From positions 124,001-188,000 of the forward strand of contig NZ_CP010310.2 of assembly GCF_000815105.2 (NCBI RefSeq): a DNA stretch of 64,000 nt, in the 5' to 3' direction. The notes beneath the pieces are model-generated. The model was not told the DNA's origin. It was given only the letters and a program-made list of their open reading frames with translations, and did not search any database. Position numbers and translations under genes: made by a program. Shown here piece by piece: positions 17,381 through 25,496 of the stretch (within the stretch, counting starts at the first letter, position 1; every line of letters begins with the position of its first letter). The stretch is from Pandoraea pulmonicola (GTDB taxonomy: Bacteria > Pseudomonadota > Gammaproteobacteria > Burkholderiales > Burkholderiaceae).

Positions 17381-18576
17381 TTCGCACCCCCATCGAACAG
17401 GTCCCGCTGTCTTGAACTCTGTTCTCGTATGACGTCGGGGTCTGGCTGCAATTGACCGAGTTTTAGCAGTTCACCGGCTGAAAACAGGTGGTTTCGAATG
17501 GCATCTCTTGATGCGGGATCGATTTTTGCCAGCTTGGTTTCCCCCGCTTGGGAGACAACGGCCAAAATCTGGTCATCTCCAATGGCGATGTCATCGAGCA
17601 ATTCCGGACTGTGGCTTGTGACGATAATCTGTGTCGATTGCGATGCCCGAAACAGCGCTTCCCTAAGTGCTGCACTAGCTGCTGGGTGAAGAGCCGTTTC
17701 AGGTTCTTCGATTCCTATTAAAGTCGAAGCAAAATCGCGATTGCTTTGGAAGAGTGCGGTTAGCACGCCCAGCGCCCGCAGTGTACCGTCAGACATGTTC
17801 TGTGCCACAAATCGCCACGGATCCTTCGCTCCAGGCACATCCTGCCGGAATTCAAGCGTCTCCATTGGTCCAACTGAAACACGTTTCACTGCATGCACCG
17901 TTGGCACAACGGTTTGGAGATACTCCACGATGATTGCCAACGCGTCTGGATTAACTCTCTCTAGATGACCAATGACGCTCGCAATATTCTCGCCTTCGCT
18001 CTTGAGCAGTTTTCCTTCTTGCGGTTTTTGTAGGTCGCTGATCAACTTGGGGTTCAGCCTGTAAAACCCCATGGAAGTTAGGCCATCGAAAATCGGACGA
18101 AATTCACTTAGACCTGAGAGCGCCACCAACGCCAGTCGATCACTTGTTAGCGCGGGAAGAGTGGTTTGACTGCTGGCGACAACCTTTCCCCTTTCTATAC
18201 GGTAAAACGGCCCTTTTCCCTGACCACCAAGGCTGCATTCCTCCGTCTGTACTTCGAAGCCGCGGTTTTTCAGAGCGCCGATGCTGAACGCGTAGTGACC
18301 AGGTTGGCTATCGATCGTAAACTCCAGGCGGATGCCGAAGTGAGTGGGATGCCCACTAGAGCGACGTCGGACCTCTGACAGCCCACCTCGGACACTTAGT
18401 GCTTGCTCAAGTGAGCTGGTCAAGGCGTCCGTGACCAGATGCAGCGCATCCAGAAAGTTACTCTTTCCCGCACCATTTGCTCCCACTAGGTACGTCAATG
18501 GGCCGAGCGAAATGTCACACTGACCGATGCTCTTGTAGTTACGCAGAAAGACGCGAGTGATGAAAGATGCGGTCAT
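17377..18576 (-). CDS. AAA family ATPase (SMC/ABC-like, AAA_15/AAA_21 type)
   Basis: A 399-residue ATPase of the SMC/RecF-like ABC class. The Walker A motif GANGAGKS is at 32-39 after RVFLRNYKSIGQCDI. A signature-like MSDGTLR lies at 261-267, Walker B LIGIEEPETALHP at about 287-299 with the catalytic glutamate pair, and the H-loop SHSPELLD at 321-328. There is no long coiled coil; the middle region (about 60-255) is a compact insert. ATPases of this family act as sensors or gates for toxic partners in anti-phage systems. The downstream DUF4276 gene overlaps by four bases. Codon usage is less G/C-biased at third positions than in neighbouring genes, which points to horizontal acquisition. The start at 18576 is the first Met of the conserved N-terminus. 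Confidence 0.85.
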   Translation of the reverse strand: MTASFITRVFLRNYKSIGQCDISLGPLTYLVGANGAGKSNFLDALHLVTDALTSSLEQALSVRGGLSEVRRRSSGHPTHFGIRLEFTIDSQPGHYAFSIGALKNRGFEVQTEECSLGGQGKGPFYRIERGKVVASSQTTLPALTSDRLALVALSGLSEFRPIFDGLTSMGFYRLNPKLISDLQKPQEGKLLKSEGENIASVIGHLERVNPDALAIIVEYLQTVVPTVHAVKRVSVGPMETLEFRQDVPGAKDPWRFVAQNMSDGTLRALGVLTALFQSNRDFASTLIGIEEPETALHPAASAALREALFRASQSTQIIVTSHSPELLDDIAIGDDQILAVVSQAGETKLAKIDPASRDAIRNHLFSAGELLKLGQLQPDPDVIREQSSRQRDLFDGGAN

Positions 18577-18699
18577 CGAGGGTGAGCCTGTTTGGGTAAG
18601 CGGAATCGAACGTATTCGCTGGCTGCCAAGCCAGATGGTTTGCCCCTAGGGGCGAGGGTTTTCGCGGACGTCACGCACGGATTTGGTGAAAATATATCA
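18577..18699 (-). promoter_or_regulatory. Promoter and hairpin-rich leader of the AAA/TOPRIM operon
   Basis: On the minus strand an extended -10-like element, TGATATATT, lies at 18699-18691. Downstream of it, before the ATPase start, come the perfect 12-base palindrome GCCCCTAGGGGC (18642-18653) and the hairpin CTGGCT/AGCCAG (18619-18634). A GTTCGATTCC string resembling a tRNA T-loop follows at about 18603-18612, but no cloverleaf can be built. A role as operator or attenuator is inference. Confidence 0.4.
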
Positions 18700-18961
18700 G
18701 ACTGATTCGGACGATGACGATCCCATCGCTCAATCAGGTCCCGGTACGGTGTCGGCCAGCGCGATTCGTGTGAGGTCGCGGAAGTGTCTAACGTCCAACC
18801 GTCGGGCATTCCGCAAGGGCCATAGTGCTGTGGGCGCTACCGTATTGCCAGTGGGGTGTGCATTGAGAAGGCACTAACACAACCTTCCCGTACATCAGCA
18901 ATCTCCCATCAGAGACAACGTGTTTCCGTTAGGTACCCCAGTTTCCCCATGTGAACGCCGG
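18700..18961. other. Gap without recognisable gene
   Basis: About 260 bases between the AAA operon promoter and the thiolase remnant. I see no conserved reading frame, repeat or RNA. Composition is lower in GC than the liv cluster to the right, as in the rest of this segment. Confidence 0.4.
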
Positions 18962-19027
18962 TCATCGTCTCGGCACTGCGCCGATGGGCGTTCGAGCGGC
19001 GTCGATGACGACGACGTCAGTTTGCAT
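18962..19027 (-). pseudogene. N-terminal remnant of a thiolase (acetyl-CoA acyltransferase)
   Basis: A 21-codon frame beginning ATGCAAACT, preceded by a good TAGGAGA ribosome-binding site. It reads MQTDVVVIDAARTPIGAVP and then stops. The DVVVxDAxRTPIG pattern is the first beta strand and conserved RTPIG motif of thiolases (AtoB/PhaA/FadA/PcaF group). The catalytic Cys loop and everything after residue 16 are missing. I read it as the 5' stump of a thiolase gene cut off when the neighbouring AAA/TOPRIM segment inserted or when a deletion occurred. A short leader peptide is the alternative but less likely. Confidence 0.6.
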
Positions 19028-19183
19028 AGCGAAGTCTCCTAACCCTCTGGTCGAAAGACCGGAACCGCTGCGCACACGGAAGCCGGCTTCCGTGGCCAGA
19101 CTCTTTAGCTTAAGTCGAGGCTTCGCGTAAAGCGCCTGACAAAGCCGACAAGTGGCGGGCCGTGAAAGGCCGCCATCGTATAC
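19028..19183. other. Upstream remnant of the thiolase locus
   Basis: About 155 bases that hold the ribosome-binding site of the thiolase stump and two inverted repeats: a GGAAGCC/GGCTTCC element near 19078-19092 and a GGCGGGCC/GGCCGCC hairpin near 19154-19173. The second lies just past the stop of the M81 gene and may serve as its terminator. Confidence 0.3.
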
Positions 19184-20683
19184 TCATTCGCCGAACCTCA
19201 CCCCCAGATCCAGCGGATACACCGGACGCTTCACGCGCGAGAACGGAAACAGCGCGTAGTTCGAGCTCGTCACGCCGTTGCTGTCGCACTCGACCAGTCC
19301 CGCCGAGATCGGCACGAACACCGGTCGGCAGTACATGCGCGACTTGAGCAGCAGGAAGCGTTCACCGCGCGGATCGAGGCCGACGCAGGTGAACACGCCG
19401 TGATCCCACGGCTCATGCGTGCGCTCCGTCACCACGATGCGCGCCGGGCCGATGTCGAACAGTACCGTGCGTCCCATGTAGCAGCGCTGGCCCGTGTAGG
19501 TCGGCCCCGTCACGATGTACTCGCCGTCGCTGATCCTGCGCACGATGCCGGTCAGCACAGGCGGCGTTTTCGTAACGCCCAACTGCGTCAACGGACGCTT
19601 GTTGCCCACGGCCAACGTGACCTCAGCACCCTCGCCCGCGGCAATCAGTGTCGCCACGGCTTCCGGGTCGCACAGCGGACCGACGCCGATGCCCGTGAGG
19701 CCGCCGGCGAGCGCGGCTTCGAGGACGTCCATCGTGTCGCAGGTGCCGCCCGACATGCAGTTGTCGCTGTGATCGAGCAGCAACACCGGCTTGTCGGCGC
19801 CATCGGCCAGTCGCTTCGCTTCGGCAATCGATTCGGCGAGCGGCGCGCTGCGATAGACGAAGCCATCGCGCTCGTCCCACGCCTGGGCCGCGATACGGTC
19901 GGCCACCGCTTGCGCGCGCGCCACGCCATCGTCGCTGTCTTCCGCGGTTACGACGATGCTGATGCAAGGCGCGGGAATGTCGGCGAGCGAGAAGCCCGAG
20001 AATACCGATATCGCCGGGATGCCCTCCTCCGCCTCGGCGCGTCGCGCGGCATCCAGCGCGCGCTTCATCGCACCGCCATGGCTCGTGCTGCGCAGCGAAT
20101 GCACCATCAGGGGCGGCTGCCGCCAGACTACCTTCGGGCGACGCTTGCCCGCCAGCATTTCGAAGAGCAGACGCCCGGCGTGTTCGCCCGTCTCGTACAT
20201 GTCGACGTGCGGATAGGTCTTGAAGCCGACGACGATGTCGGCGTTCGCGACGATCTTCGGCGTCACGTTGGCGTGCAGGTCGAGCGCCACGGCGATCGGC
20301 GTGCCGGGGGCTGTCGCACGCACGCGTTCGAGCAGATCCCCTTCGCCGTCGTCGCTGTTCTGCGCGACCATCGCGCCATGCAGGTCGAGCAGGATGGCGT
20401 CGACGCCGCGGGCGGCCGCCACGATACGCCGACACAGTTCGTCATAGGCGCTCGCCGCCACCGGCCCGCTCGGATTCGCACTGGCGGAGACCGGCGTCAC
20501 CATCTCGGCGCCGGCTGCTTGCGCGAGATCGATGAACGCCGACATCGCCGTGCGCATGCCCTTGTTGTCGCGATAGGCCTGCTCGTCGTAGGTCGGGCCA
20601 TGATTCCCGAAGGCTTCGAGCGGCGTCGGCACCGGCGAGAACGTGTTCGTCTCGTGATTCATCCGCGCGATCATGACCTTCAT
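19184..20683 (-). CDS. M81-family metallopeptidase, MlrC-like
   Basis: A 499-residue member of the M81 (microcystin-degradation protein MlrC-like) family of zinc hydrolases. The family opening is present (MKVMIARMNHETNTFSPVPT), then ILLDLHGAMVAQNSDDGEGDLLER, VALDLHANVTPKIV and GFKTYPHVDMYETGEHAG. A second metal-site stretch reads LLLDHSDNCMSGGTCDTMDVL. Outside microcystin degraders these proteins occur in catabolic clusters with ABC importers and amidases and probably hydrolyse small amide or peptide-like compounds. It begins in an ATGA overlap with the upstream amidase gene and is the last gene of the cluster. The very long open frame extending upstream of 20683 is a shadow of that amidase. 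Confidence 0.86.
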   Translation of the reverse strand: MKVMIARMNHETNTFSPVPTPLEAFGNHGPTYDEQAYRDNKGMRTAMSAFIDLAQAAGAEMVTPVSASANPSGPVAASAYDELCRRIVAAARGVDAILLDLHGAMVAQNSDDGEGDLLERVRATAPGTPIAVALDLHANVTPKIVANADIVVGFKTYPHVDMYETGEHAGRLLFEMLAGKRRPKVVWRQPPLMVHSLRSTSHGGAMKRALDAARRAEAEEGIPAISVFSGFSLADIPAPCISIVVTAEDSDDGVARAQAVADRIAAQAWDERDGFVYRSAPLAESIAEAKRLADGADKPVLLLDHSDNCMSGGTCDTMDVLEAALAGGLTGIGVGPLCDPEAVATLIAAGEGAEVTLAVGNKRPLTQLGVTKTPPVLTGIVRRISDGEYIVTGPTYTGQRCYMGRTVLFDIGPARIVVTERTHEPWDHGVFTCVGLDPRGERFLLLKSRMYCRPVFVPISAGLVECDSNGVTSSNYALFPFSRVKRPVYPLDLGVRFGE

Positions 20684-21942
20684 GCCGCACCTCCCGCGCG
20701 TTGCAGCATGGCTTGGAGCAGTACGTTGCAGCCCGCTTCCAGATGCACCGGATCGGCGTCTTCGATCTCGTTGTGGCTGATGCCGTCCTTGCAAGGCACG
20801 AAGATCATCGCCGTCGGCGCGACGCGCGCCAGGTAGACCGCGTCGTGTCCCGCGCCGCTGATCGCATCCATCGACGACAGGCCGAGCGCCTGCGCGCCGG
20901 TACGGATCGCCTCGACGAGCTCGGGCGCGAACGGCTGCGGCGGGAAGTACACGACCTGTTCGATGGCCACGTCGATGCCGTTCGTGCTCAGGGCCTCGCA
21001 CTGCGCGCGCAGCTTGTCGTTCAGGGCGTCGAGCGTGGCGTCGTCCGCCGCGCGAAGATCGACCGAGAGCTTTACGCGGCCGGGAATCACGTTGCGCGAG
21101 TTCGGGTAGTTGTCCACCCAGCCGACGGTGCCGCGTGCGTGCGGCGCGTGCTCGCACGCGATGCGGTTGACGGCCTGGATCAGTTGCGCGGCGGCGAGCA
21201 GCGCATCGCGGCGCAGCGCCATCGGCGTGGGGCCCGCATGCGCTTCCATGCCGGTGACGGTGACGTCGTACCAGCGTTGACCGAGCGCGCCCTGCACGAC
21301 GCCGATGGTCTTTTCGTGCGCTTCGAGCACCGGGCCCTGTTCGATATGCGCTTCGAAGTACGCACCGACGGCACCCGGTTGGCCCACCGCGGACACGCTG
21401 CCGGCATAGCCGATGGCGTTCAGTGCTTCGGAGACGCTCACGCCGTCGTGGTCCTTCTGTGCGAGCGCATGTTCCAGCGTGAAGGCGCCGGCGTAGACGC
21501 CGGAGCCCATCATCACCGGCACGAAGCGCGAGCCCTCTTCGTTGGTCCAGACGGCGACTTCCAGCGGCGCGTCGGTCACGATACCGTTGTCGTCGAGCGT
21601 GCGCAGCACCTCCAGGCCGGCAAGCACGCCGTAGTTGCCGTCGAACTTGCCGCCGGTCGGCTGCGTGTCGATGTGGCTGCCGGTCATGACGGGCGGCAGC
21701 GCGTCGTTGCGTCCGGCGCGGCGCGCGAAGATGTTGCCGATGGCATCGATACGCACCGTGCAGCCGATCTCTTTCGCCCACTTCACGAAGAGATCGCGCC
21801 CCTGCCGGTCGAGATCGGTCAGGGCGAGACGGCAGACGCCGCCCTTGGCGGTCGCGCCGATCCGGGCGAGTTGCATGAGGCTGTTCCACAGGCGCGCGCC
21901 GTCGATGCGCACTGCGGCCGCCGGTTGATCGAGATGTTCCAT
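20680..21942 (-). CDS. Zn-dependent hydrolase, hydantoinase/carbamoylase family amidase
   Basis: A 420-residue dinuclear zinc amidase of the M20-related family that includes N-carbamoyl-L-amino-acid hydrolase, beta-ureidopropionase and allantoate amidohydrolase. Metal-binding motifs are seen: TGSHIDTQPTGGKFDGNYGV, WTNEEGSRF, EAHIEQGPVLE and the C-terminal SGAGHDAVYLA. The lid domain lies around VTGMEAHAGPTPM. The ATG at 21942 follows a GAAGGA site. It is translationally coupled to the M81 gene and lies 126 bases downstream of livF on the same strand. A ureido- or carbamoyl-amino acid substrate is likely but not proven. Confidence 0.88.
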   Translation of the reverse strand: MEHLDQPAAAVRIDGARLWNSLMQLARIGATAKGGVCRLALTDLDRQGRDLFVKWAKEIGCTVRIDAIGNIFARRAGRNDALPPVMTGSHIDTQPTGGKFDGNYGVLAGLEVLRTLDDNGIVTDAPLEVAVWTNEEGSRFVPVMMGSGVYAGAFTLEHALAQKDHDGVSVSEALNAIGYAGSVSAVGQPGAVGAYFEAHIEQGPVLEAHEKTIGVVQGALGQRWYDVTVTGMEAHAGPTPMALRRDALLAAAQLIQAVNRIACEHAPHARGTVGWVDNYPNSRNVIPGRVKLSVDLRAADDATLDALNDKLRAQCEALSTNGIDVAIEQVVYFPPQPFAPELVEAIRTGAQALGLSSMDAISGAGHDAVYLARVAPTAMIFVPCKDGISHNEIEDADPVHLEAGCNVLLQAMLQRAGGAA

Positions 21943-22067
21943 GTTCACGAATCCTTCAGGGCATGGGTGGCGCGGCGATTTCGCGTCGCGGCAACCCATG
22001 CATTGACCAATGGCGCACCCATCCTACGGCTGGACGAGGCGCGCCGGGGGAGTGACAACCGCGCGGC

Positions 22068-22769
22068 TCATGCCACGCCCACGCCGAGGTAACGGTCCTT
22101 GACGACCTCATCGGCGAGGAACGCGGCGTTGTCCGCGCCATACACGATCACACCCTGCTCGACGATGTAATGCCGGTCGGCGAGTTGGGTGCAGACTTCC
22201 AGGTTCTGTTCGACGAGCAGGATCGCCACGCCCGCCTGTTTGATGAGCTTCAGTTGCGCCACGATCTCCTCGACGATGACGGGGGCGAGACCTTCGACCG
22301 GTTCGTCGAGCATGAGCAGACGCGGATGGTTCATGAGCGCGCGTCCGATCGCGAGCATCTGCTGTTCGCCGCCCGAGAGCTGCGCACCGCCGTTCCTGCG
22401 ACGCTCCTGCAGACGCGGAAAGATGCGATAGATGTCCGCGAGCTGCCAGGGCGAATCGCGCCGCGCGCCGAGCTTGAGGTTCTCCTCGACCGTGAGCAGC
22501 TTGAAGATGCCGCGATGCTCGGGCACGAAACACACGCCGCGCGCCGCGATGCGATGCGCCGGCTGCCCGGCGACGGGCTTGCCGAGAAACGAGATGCTCC
22601 CCGCCCTGGGCGTGACGACGCCGGCGATCGTCTTGAGCGTCGTGGACTTTCCCGCGCCGTTGCGCCCGAGCAGCGTGACGAGTTCGCCGTCGCCGACGTT
22701 CAGCGAGACGCCCTGCAGGATATGACTCTTGCCGTAATAGCTGTGAATGCCTGCGACATCGAGAATCAT
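22068..22769 (-). CDS. livF: Branched-chain-type ABC transporter ATP-binding protein LivF
   Basis: A 233-residue ATPase of the HAAT (branched-chain amino acid, amide, urea) importer family. Walker A is GRNGAGKST, the signature LSGGEQQ and Walker B LLMLDEPVEGL. The PEHRGIFKLLTVEENL segment is typical of LivF rather than LivG. It starts in an ATGA overlap with livG. The substrate is set by the binding protein 25497-26702 and, by context, is probably an amide or ureido compound rather than a plain branched-chain amino acid. Confidence 0.9.
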   Translation of the reverse strand: MILDVAGIHSYYGKSHILQGVSLNVGDGELVTLLGRNGAGKSTTLKTIAGVVTPRAGSISFLGKPVAGQPAHRIAARGVCFVPEHRGIFKLLTVEENLKLGARRDSPWQLADIYRIFPRLQERRRNGGAQLSGGEQQMLAIGRALMNHPRLLMLDEPVEGLAPVIVEEIVAQLKLIKQAGVAILLVEQNLEVCTQLADRHYIVEQGVIVYGADNAAFLADEVVKDRYLGVGVA

Positions 22770-23533
22770 GCGCGGCCTCCGGTGATCATGTTGCCGAGAT
22801 AGGCGGCGCGCACGCGATCGTCGGCGCGAATGGCGTCCGGCTTGCCTTCGACGAGCACCCGGCCCTGCTGCATCACGGTGATCGTGTCGGAGATGTCCAT
22901 CACGATGTTCATGTTGTGCTCGATCAGCACCACCGTGTGGTCGTCGCGCAAGCCGCGGATAAGCTGCTTCATGTCGTCGAGATCGTCGATGCCCATGCCC
23001 GAGGTCGGCTCGTCGAGAAAGATCGCCTTGGGGCGGGCCGCAAGCGCCATGCCGACTTCGAGCCGGCGCTGCTGCCCGTGCGAGAGCGAGCCGGCCGTCG
23101 TGTCGGCGTGGCGCGTGAGCGCGAGGCGTGAGAGCACGTCGTCGACGACCGATGCGCAGGCACGCGGTCCCTCGGCCTTGCGCCAGCACGAGAGCGCCTG
23201 ACGCGGTGTGACGCCCAGTGCCGCGAGGCGCAGGTTCTCGCGCACCGACAGGTTCTGGAACAGCGCCGTGACCTGGAACGAACGGGCGATGCCGCGCTGC
23301 ACGCGCCGGTAGTCGGCTTCGGTGGTGACGTCATGGCCGTCGAACACGATGCGCCCGCCGGAGACCGGCACCGTGCCAGTGAGCATGTGGAACAGCGTGG
23401 TCTTGCCGGCGCCGTTCGGACCGATGACCGAGTGCACGGTGCGTGGCGCCACGCGCAGATCGACGCCGTGCAGCGCCGTGAACTTGCCGTAGCGCTTGAC
23501 GATGCCTGAGGCTTCGATGAGGGCTTCGCTCAT
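22766..23533 (-). CDS. livG: Branched-chain-type ABC transporter ATP-binding protein LivG
   Basis: A 255-residue partner ATPase of the same importer. Walker A is GPNGAGKTT, then GIARSFQVTALFQNLSVRENL, signature LSHGQQRRLEVGMALA (the H replaces G of the usual LSGGQ, common in LivG), Walker B IFLDEPTSGM and switch His in LIEHNM. It overlaps both livM (upstream) and livF (downstream) by four bases. Confidence 0.9.
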   Translation of the reverse strand: MSEALIEASGIVKRYGKFTALHGVDLRVAPRTVHSVIGPNGAGKTTLFHMLTGTVPVSGGRIVFDGHDVTTEADYRRVQRGIARSFQVTALFQNLSVRENLRLAALGVTPRQALSCWRKAEGPRACASVVDDVLSRLALTRHADTTAGSLSHGQQRRLEVGMALAARPKAIFLDEPTSGMGIDDLDDMKQLIRGLRDDHTVVLIEHNMNIVMDISDTITVMQQGRVLVEGKPDAIRADDRVRAAYLGNMITGGRA

Positions 23534-24519
23534 GTCGGGTCTCCCTGCGTGCTCCGCGGTTCCAGTTTGGCGCGCTTGCCGCCTACGCGCTGCCACAGCG
23601 ATTCGCCCACGCCCCACAGCCCGCGATGCATGAACAGACTCACGGCGATGAGCAGCAGGCCGAGCAGCAGCAACCAGCGCGGCCACAGCGTGGAGAGCCA
23701 GTCGGCGGCGAGCACGTAGAACGCCGCGCCCAGCACCGAGGCGAACAGGTTGCCGGTGCCGCCGATCACGGTCATCACGAGAATCATCTCGCTCGCGTGG
23801 TATTCGATGTTCGACAGCGGCGCGATGCCCGTCATCAGCGCGTGCAATGCGCCGGCCAACGCCGTGACCGCACCGGAGATGGCGAACGCCACGAGCTTGA
23901 ACGTCTTCACGTGATAGCCGATGGCGGCCGCGCGCGTTTCGTTGTCGCGAATGGCGAGCAGCGTGCGCCCGAATACCGAATCGGCCACGCGCAGCAGCAC
24001 CGCGAACACGATCAGGAAGACCACCGCCACGAAGGTGTAGTACTGCCAGGGCGTATCGAGCGGGACGAGCGTCCGTCCGCCGATCGAGAGCGACTTGCGC
24101 GGAATGTCGAGCAGGCCGTTGTCGCCGCCGGTCCAGTCGGTCGCCGTGTACGCAAGGAAGTAGAACATCTGCGCGCAGGCGAGCGTGAGCATCACGAAGT
24201 AGGTGCCCTTCTGCCGGATCGCGAAGCTGCCGACGAGCGCCGCGACGAGCGCGCCCAGCACGATCGAGGCGATGACCGCCACTGGCATCGGCAGTGCCGT
24301 GCGGGTGAGCAGGATGCCCAGCGTGTAGCTGCCCAGACCGAAGAAGATGCCCTGGCCGAACGACAGCAGCCCGGTGTAGCCGAGCAGCAGATTGCAGCCG
24401 AGGGCGGCCAGCGCATAGATCAGCACTTCGGTGGCGAGCGTGCCCGACGAGAGCGTGAGCGGCAGGATCAGCGTGACGGCCGCCGCGAGCAGCCAAAAAC
24501 GATAGCGTTGCAGCATCAT
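23530..24519 (-). CDS. livM: Branched-chain-type ABC transporter permease LivM
   Basis: An inner-membrane permease of 329 residues with about ten hydrophobic helices and the LivM hallmarks NLLLGYTGLLSFGQGIFFGLG and the cytoplasmic coupling-loop region GRTLLAIRDNETRAAAIGY. Two adjacent ATG codons (24519 and 24516) follow a GGGAGGGG site; the first overlaps the livH stop, so either may be used. It forms the channel with LivH. Confidence 0.89.
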   Translation of the reverse strand: MMLQRYRFWLLAAAVTLILPLTLSSGTLATEVLIYALAALGCNLLLGYTGLLSFGQGIFFGLGSYTLGILLTRTALPMPVAVIASIVLGALVAALVGSFAIRQKGTYFVMLTLACAQMFYFLAYTATDWTGGDNGLLDIPRKSLSIGGRTLVPLDTPWQYYTFVAVVFLIVFAVLLRVADSVFGRTLLAIRDNETRAAAIGYHVKTFKLVAFAISGAVTALAGALHALMTGIAPLSNIEYHASEMILVMTVIGGTGNLFASVLGAAFYVLAADWLSTLWPRWLLLLGLLLIAVSLFMHRGLWGVGESLWQRVGGKRAKLEPRSTQGDPT

Positions 24520-25373
24520 CCCCTCCCCAGCAGACCGTGCGGACGCATGAGCAGCACGGCCGCCATCGCCACGTAGATCATCAATCGTGCGCCTTCCGGC
24601 CACAACGTGCTCATCAGGCTCTGCACGATGCCGATCACGAGGCCGCCCACGAGCGCGCCGGCGAAGCTGCCCATGCCGCCGATGACGACCACGACGAACG
24701 CGATGCCCAGCGCTTCGATGCCCATGAACGGTTCGACGCCGCGCACCGGCGCGGCCAGCACGCCCGCGAGGGCCGCCGTGCCCGCGCCGAGTCCGAACGC
24801 GAGACTGAACACGCGAAACACGTTGATGCCGAGCAACGACACCATCTCCGACGATTCACTGCCCGCGCGCACGGCACTGCCCAGGCGCGTGCCTTCGAGC
24901 AGCCACCACAGCACGGCGGCGAAAGCGGCGGTAAAGCCAATGAGGAAAAGCCGGTACTTGGGATAGACGAAGCTGCCCCACATCACCACGCCGTCGAGCG
25001 CTTCGGGCACTGCGACGTTATCTCCCAGGGGCCCCCAGACGATGATGACCAGTTCCTGCACGACGAGCGCCAGGCCGACGGTCACGAGGATGTGGAATTC
25101 GTGCGCCTTCTCGTAGATGTGCGAGAGCAGCACTTTCTCGGCGATCCACGCGATGACGCCGACGACGATGGGGCACACGATCAGCGCGAGCCAGAACGAC
25201 AGGCCCCATTGCAACGCCTGGTAGCAGAAATACGCGCCGAGCAGATAGAAGGCGCCGTGCGCGAAGTTCACGAAGCGCAACAGGCCGAAGATGATCGACA
25301 ACCCGACGGCGAGCAGGAAGTACAACATGCCGATCCCGACGCCGTTGATGACTTGCAGCAAATAGACGTTCAT
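24516..25373 (-). CDS. livH: Branched-chain-type ABC transporter permease LivH
   Basis: A 285-residue permease with the LivH opening YLLQVINGVGIGMLYFLLAVGLSIIFGLL and the family motif RFVNFAHGAFYLLGAYF. A coupling-loop stretch, GTRLGSAVRAGSESSEMVSLLGI, precedes a C-terminal group of hydrophobic helices. The start at 25373 was chosen because the family N-terminus begins there; the frame upstream is GC-rich shadow. About 120 bases separate it from the binding-protein gene. Confidence 0.89.
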   Translation of the reverse strand: MNVYLLQVINGVGIGMLYFLLAVGLSIIFGLLRFVNFAHGAFYLLGAYFCYQALQWGLSFWLALIVCPIVVGVIAWIAEKVLLSHIYEKAHEFHILVTVGLALVVQELVIIVWGPLGDNVAVPEALDGVVMWGSFVYPKYRLFLIGFTAAFAAVLWWLLEGTRLGSAVRAGSESSEMVSLLGINVFRVFSLAFGLGAGTAALAGVLAAPVRGVEPFMGIEALGIAFVVVVIGGMGSFAGALVGGLVIGIVQSLMSTLWPEGARLMIYVAMAAVLLMRPHGLLGRG

Positions 25374-25496
25374 GCGCGTCCCGTGAAAGCTTGAGTGGAC
25401 GTGGAACCCCGTGCGCCGCCCGCTTGCGCGGGCGGCACGGACGACACGTGCGGGGACGCCGCAGCGCCCCGCCAGCGACACTGCGGCGTTGTGCCG

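Noticed and set aside
16775..18576. Calling the AAA/TOPRIM pair PARIS or Gabija outright
   Set aside because: PARIS uses a DUF4435 effector and Gabija has an OLD-type fused TOPRIM plus a UvrD-like helicase; neither matches the small DUF4276-type partner here.
18590..18640. Possible tRNA gene or tRNA 3' fragment
   Set aside because: A GTTCGATTCC T-loop-like string exists but the T-stem does not pair, the anticodon arm is a 6-base stem with a 4-base loop, and no matching acceptor strand is found.
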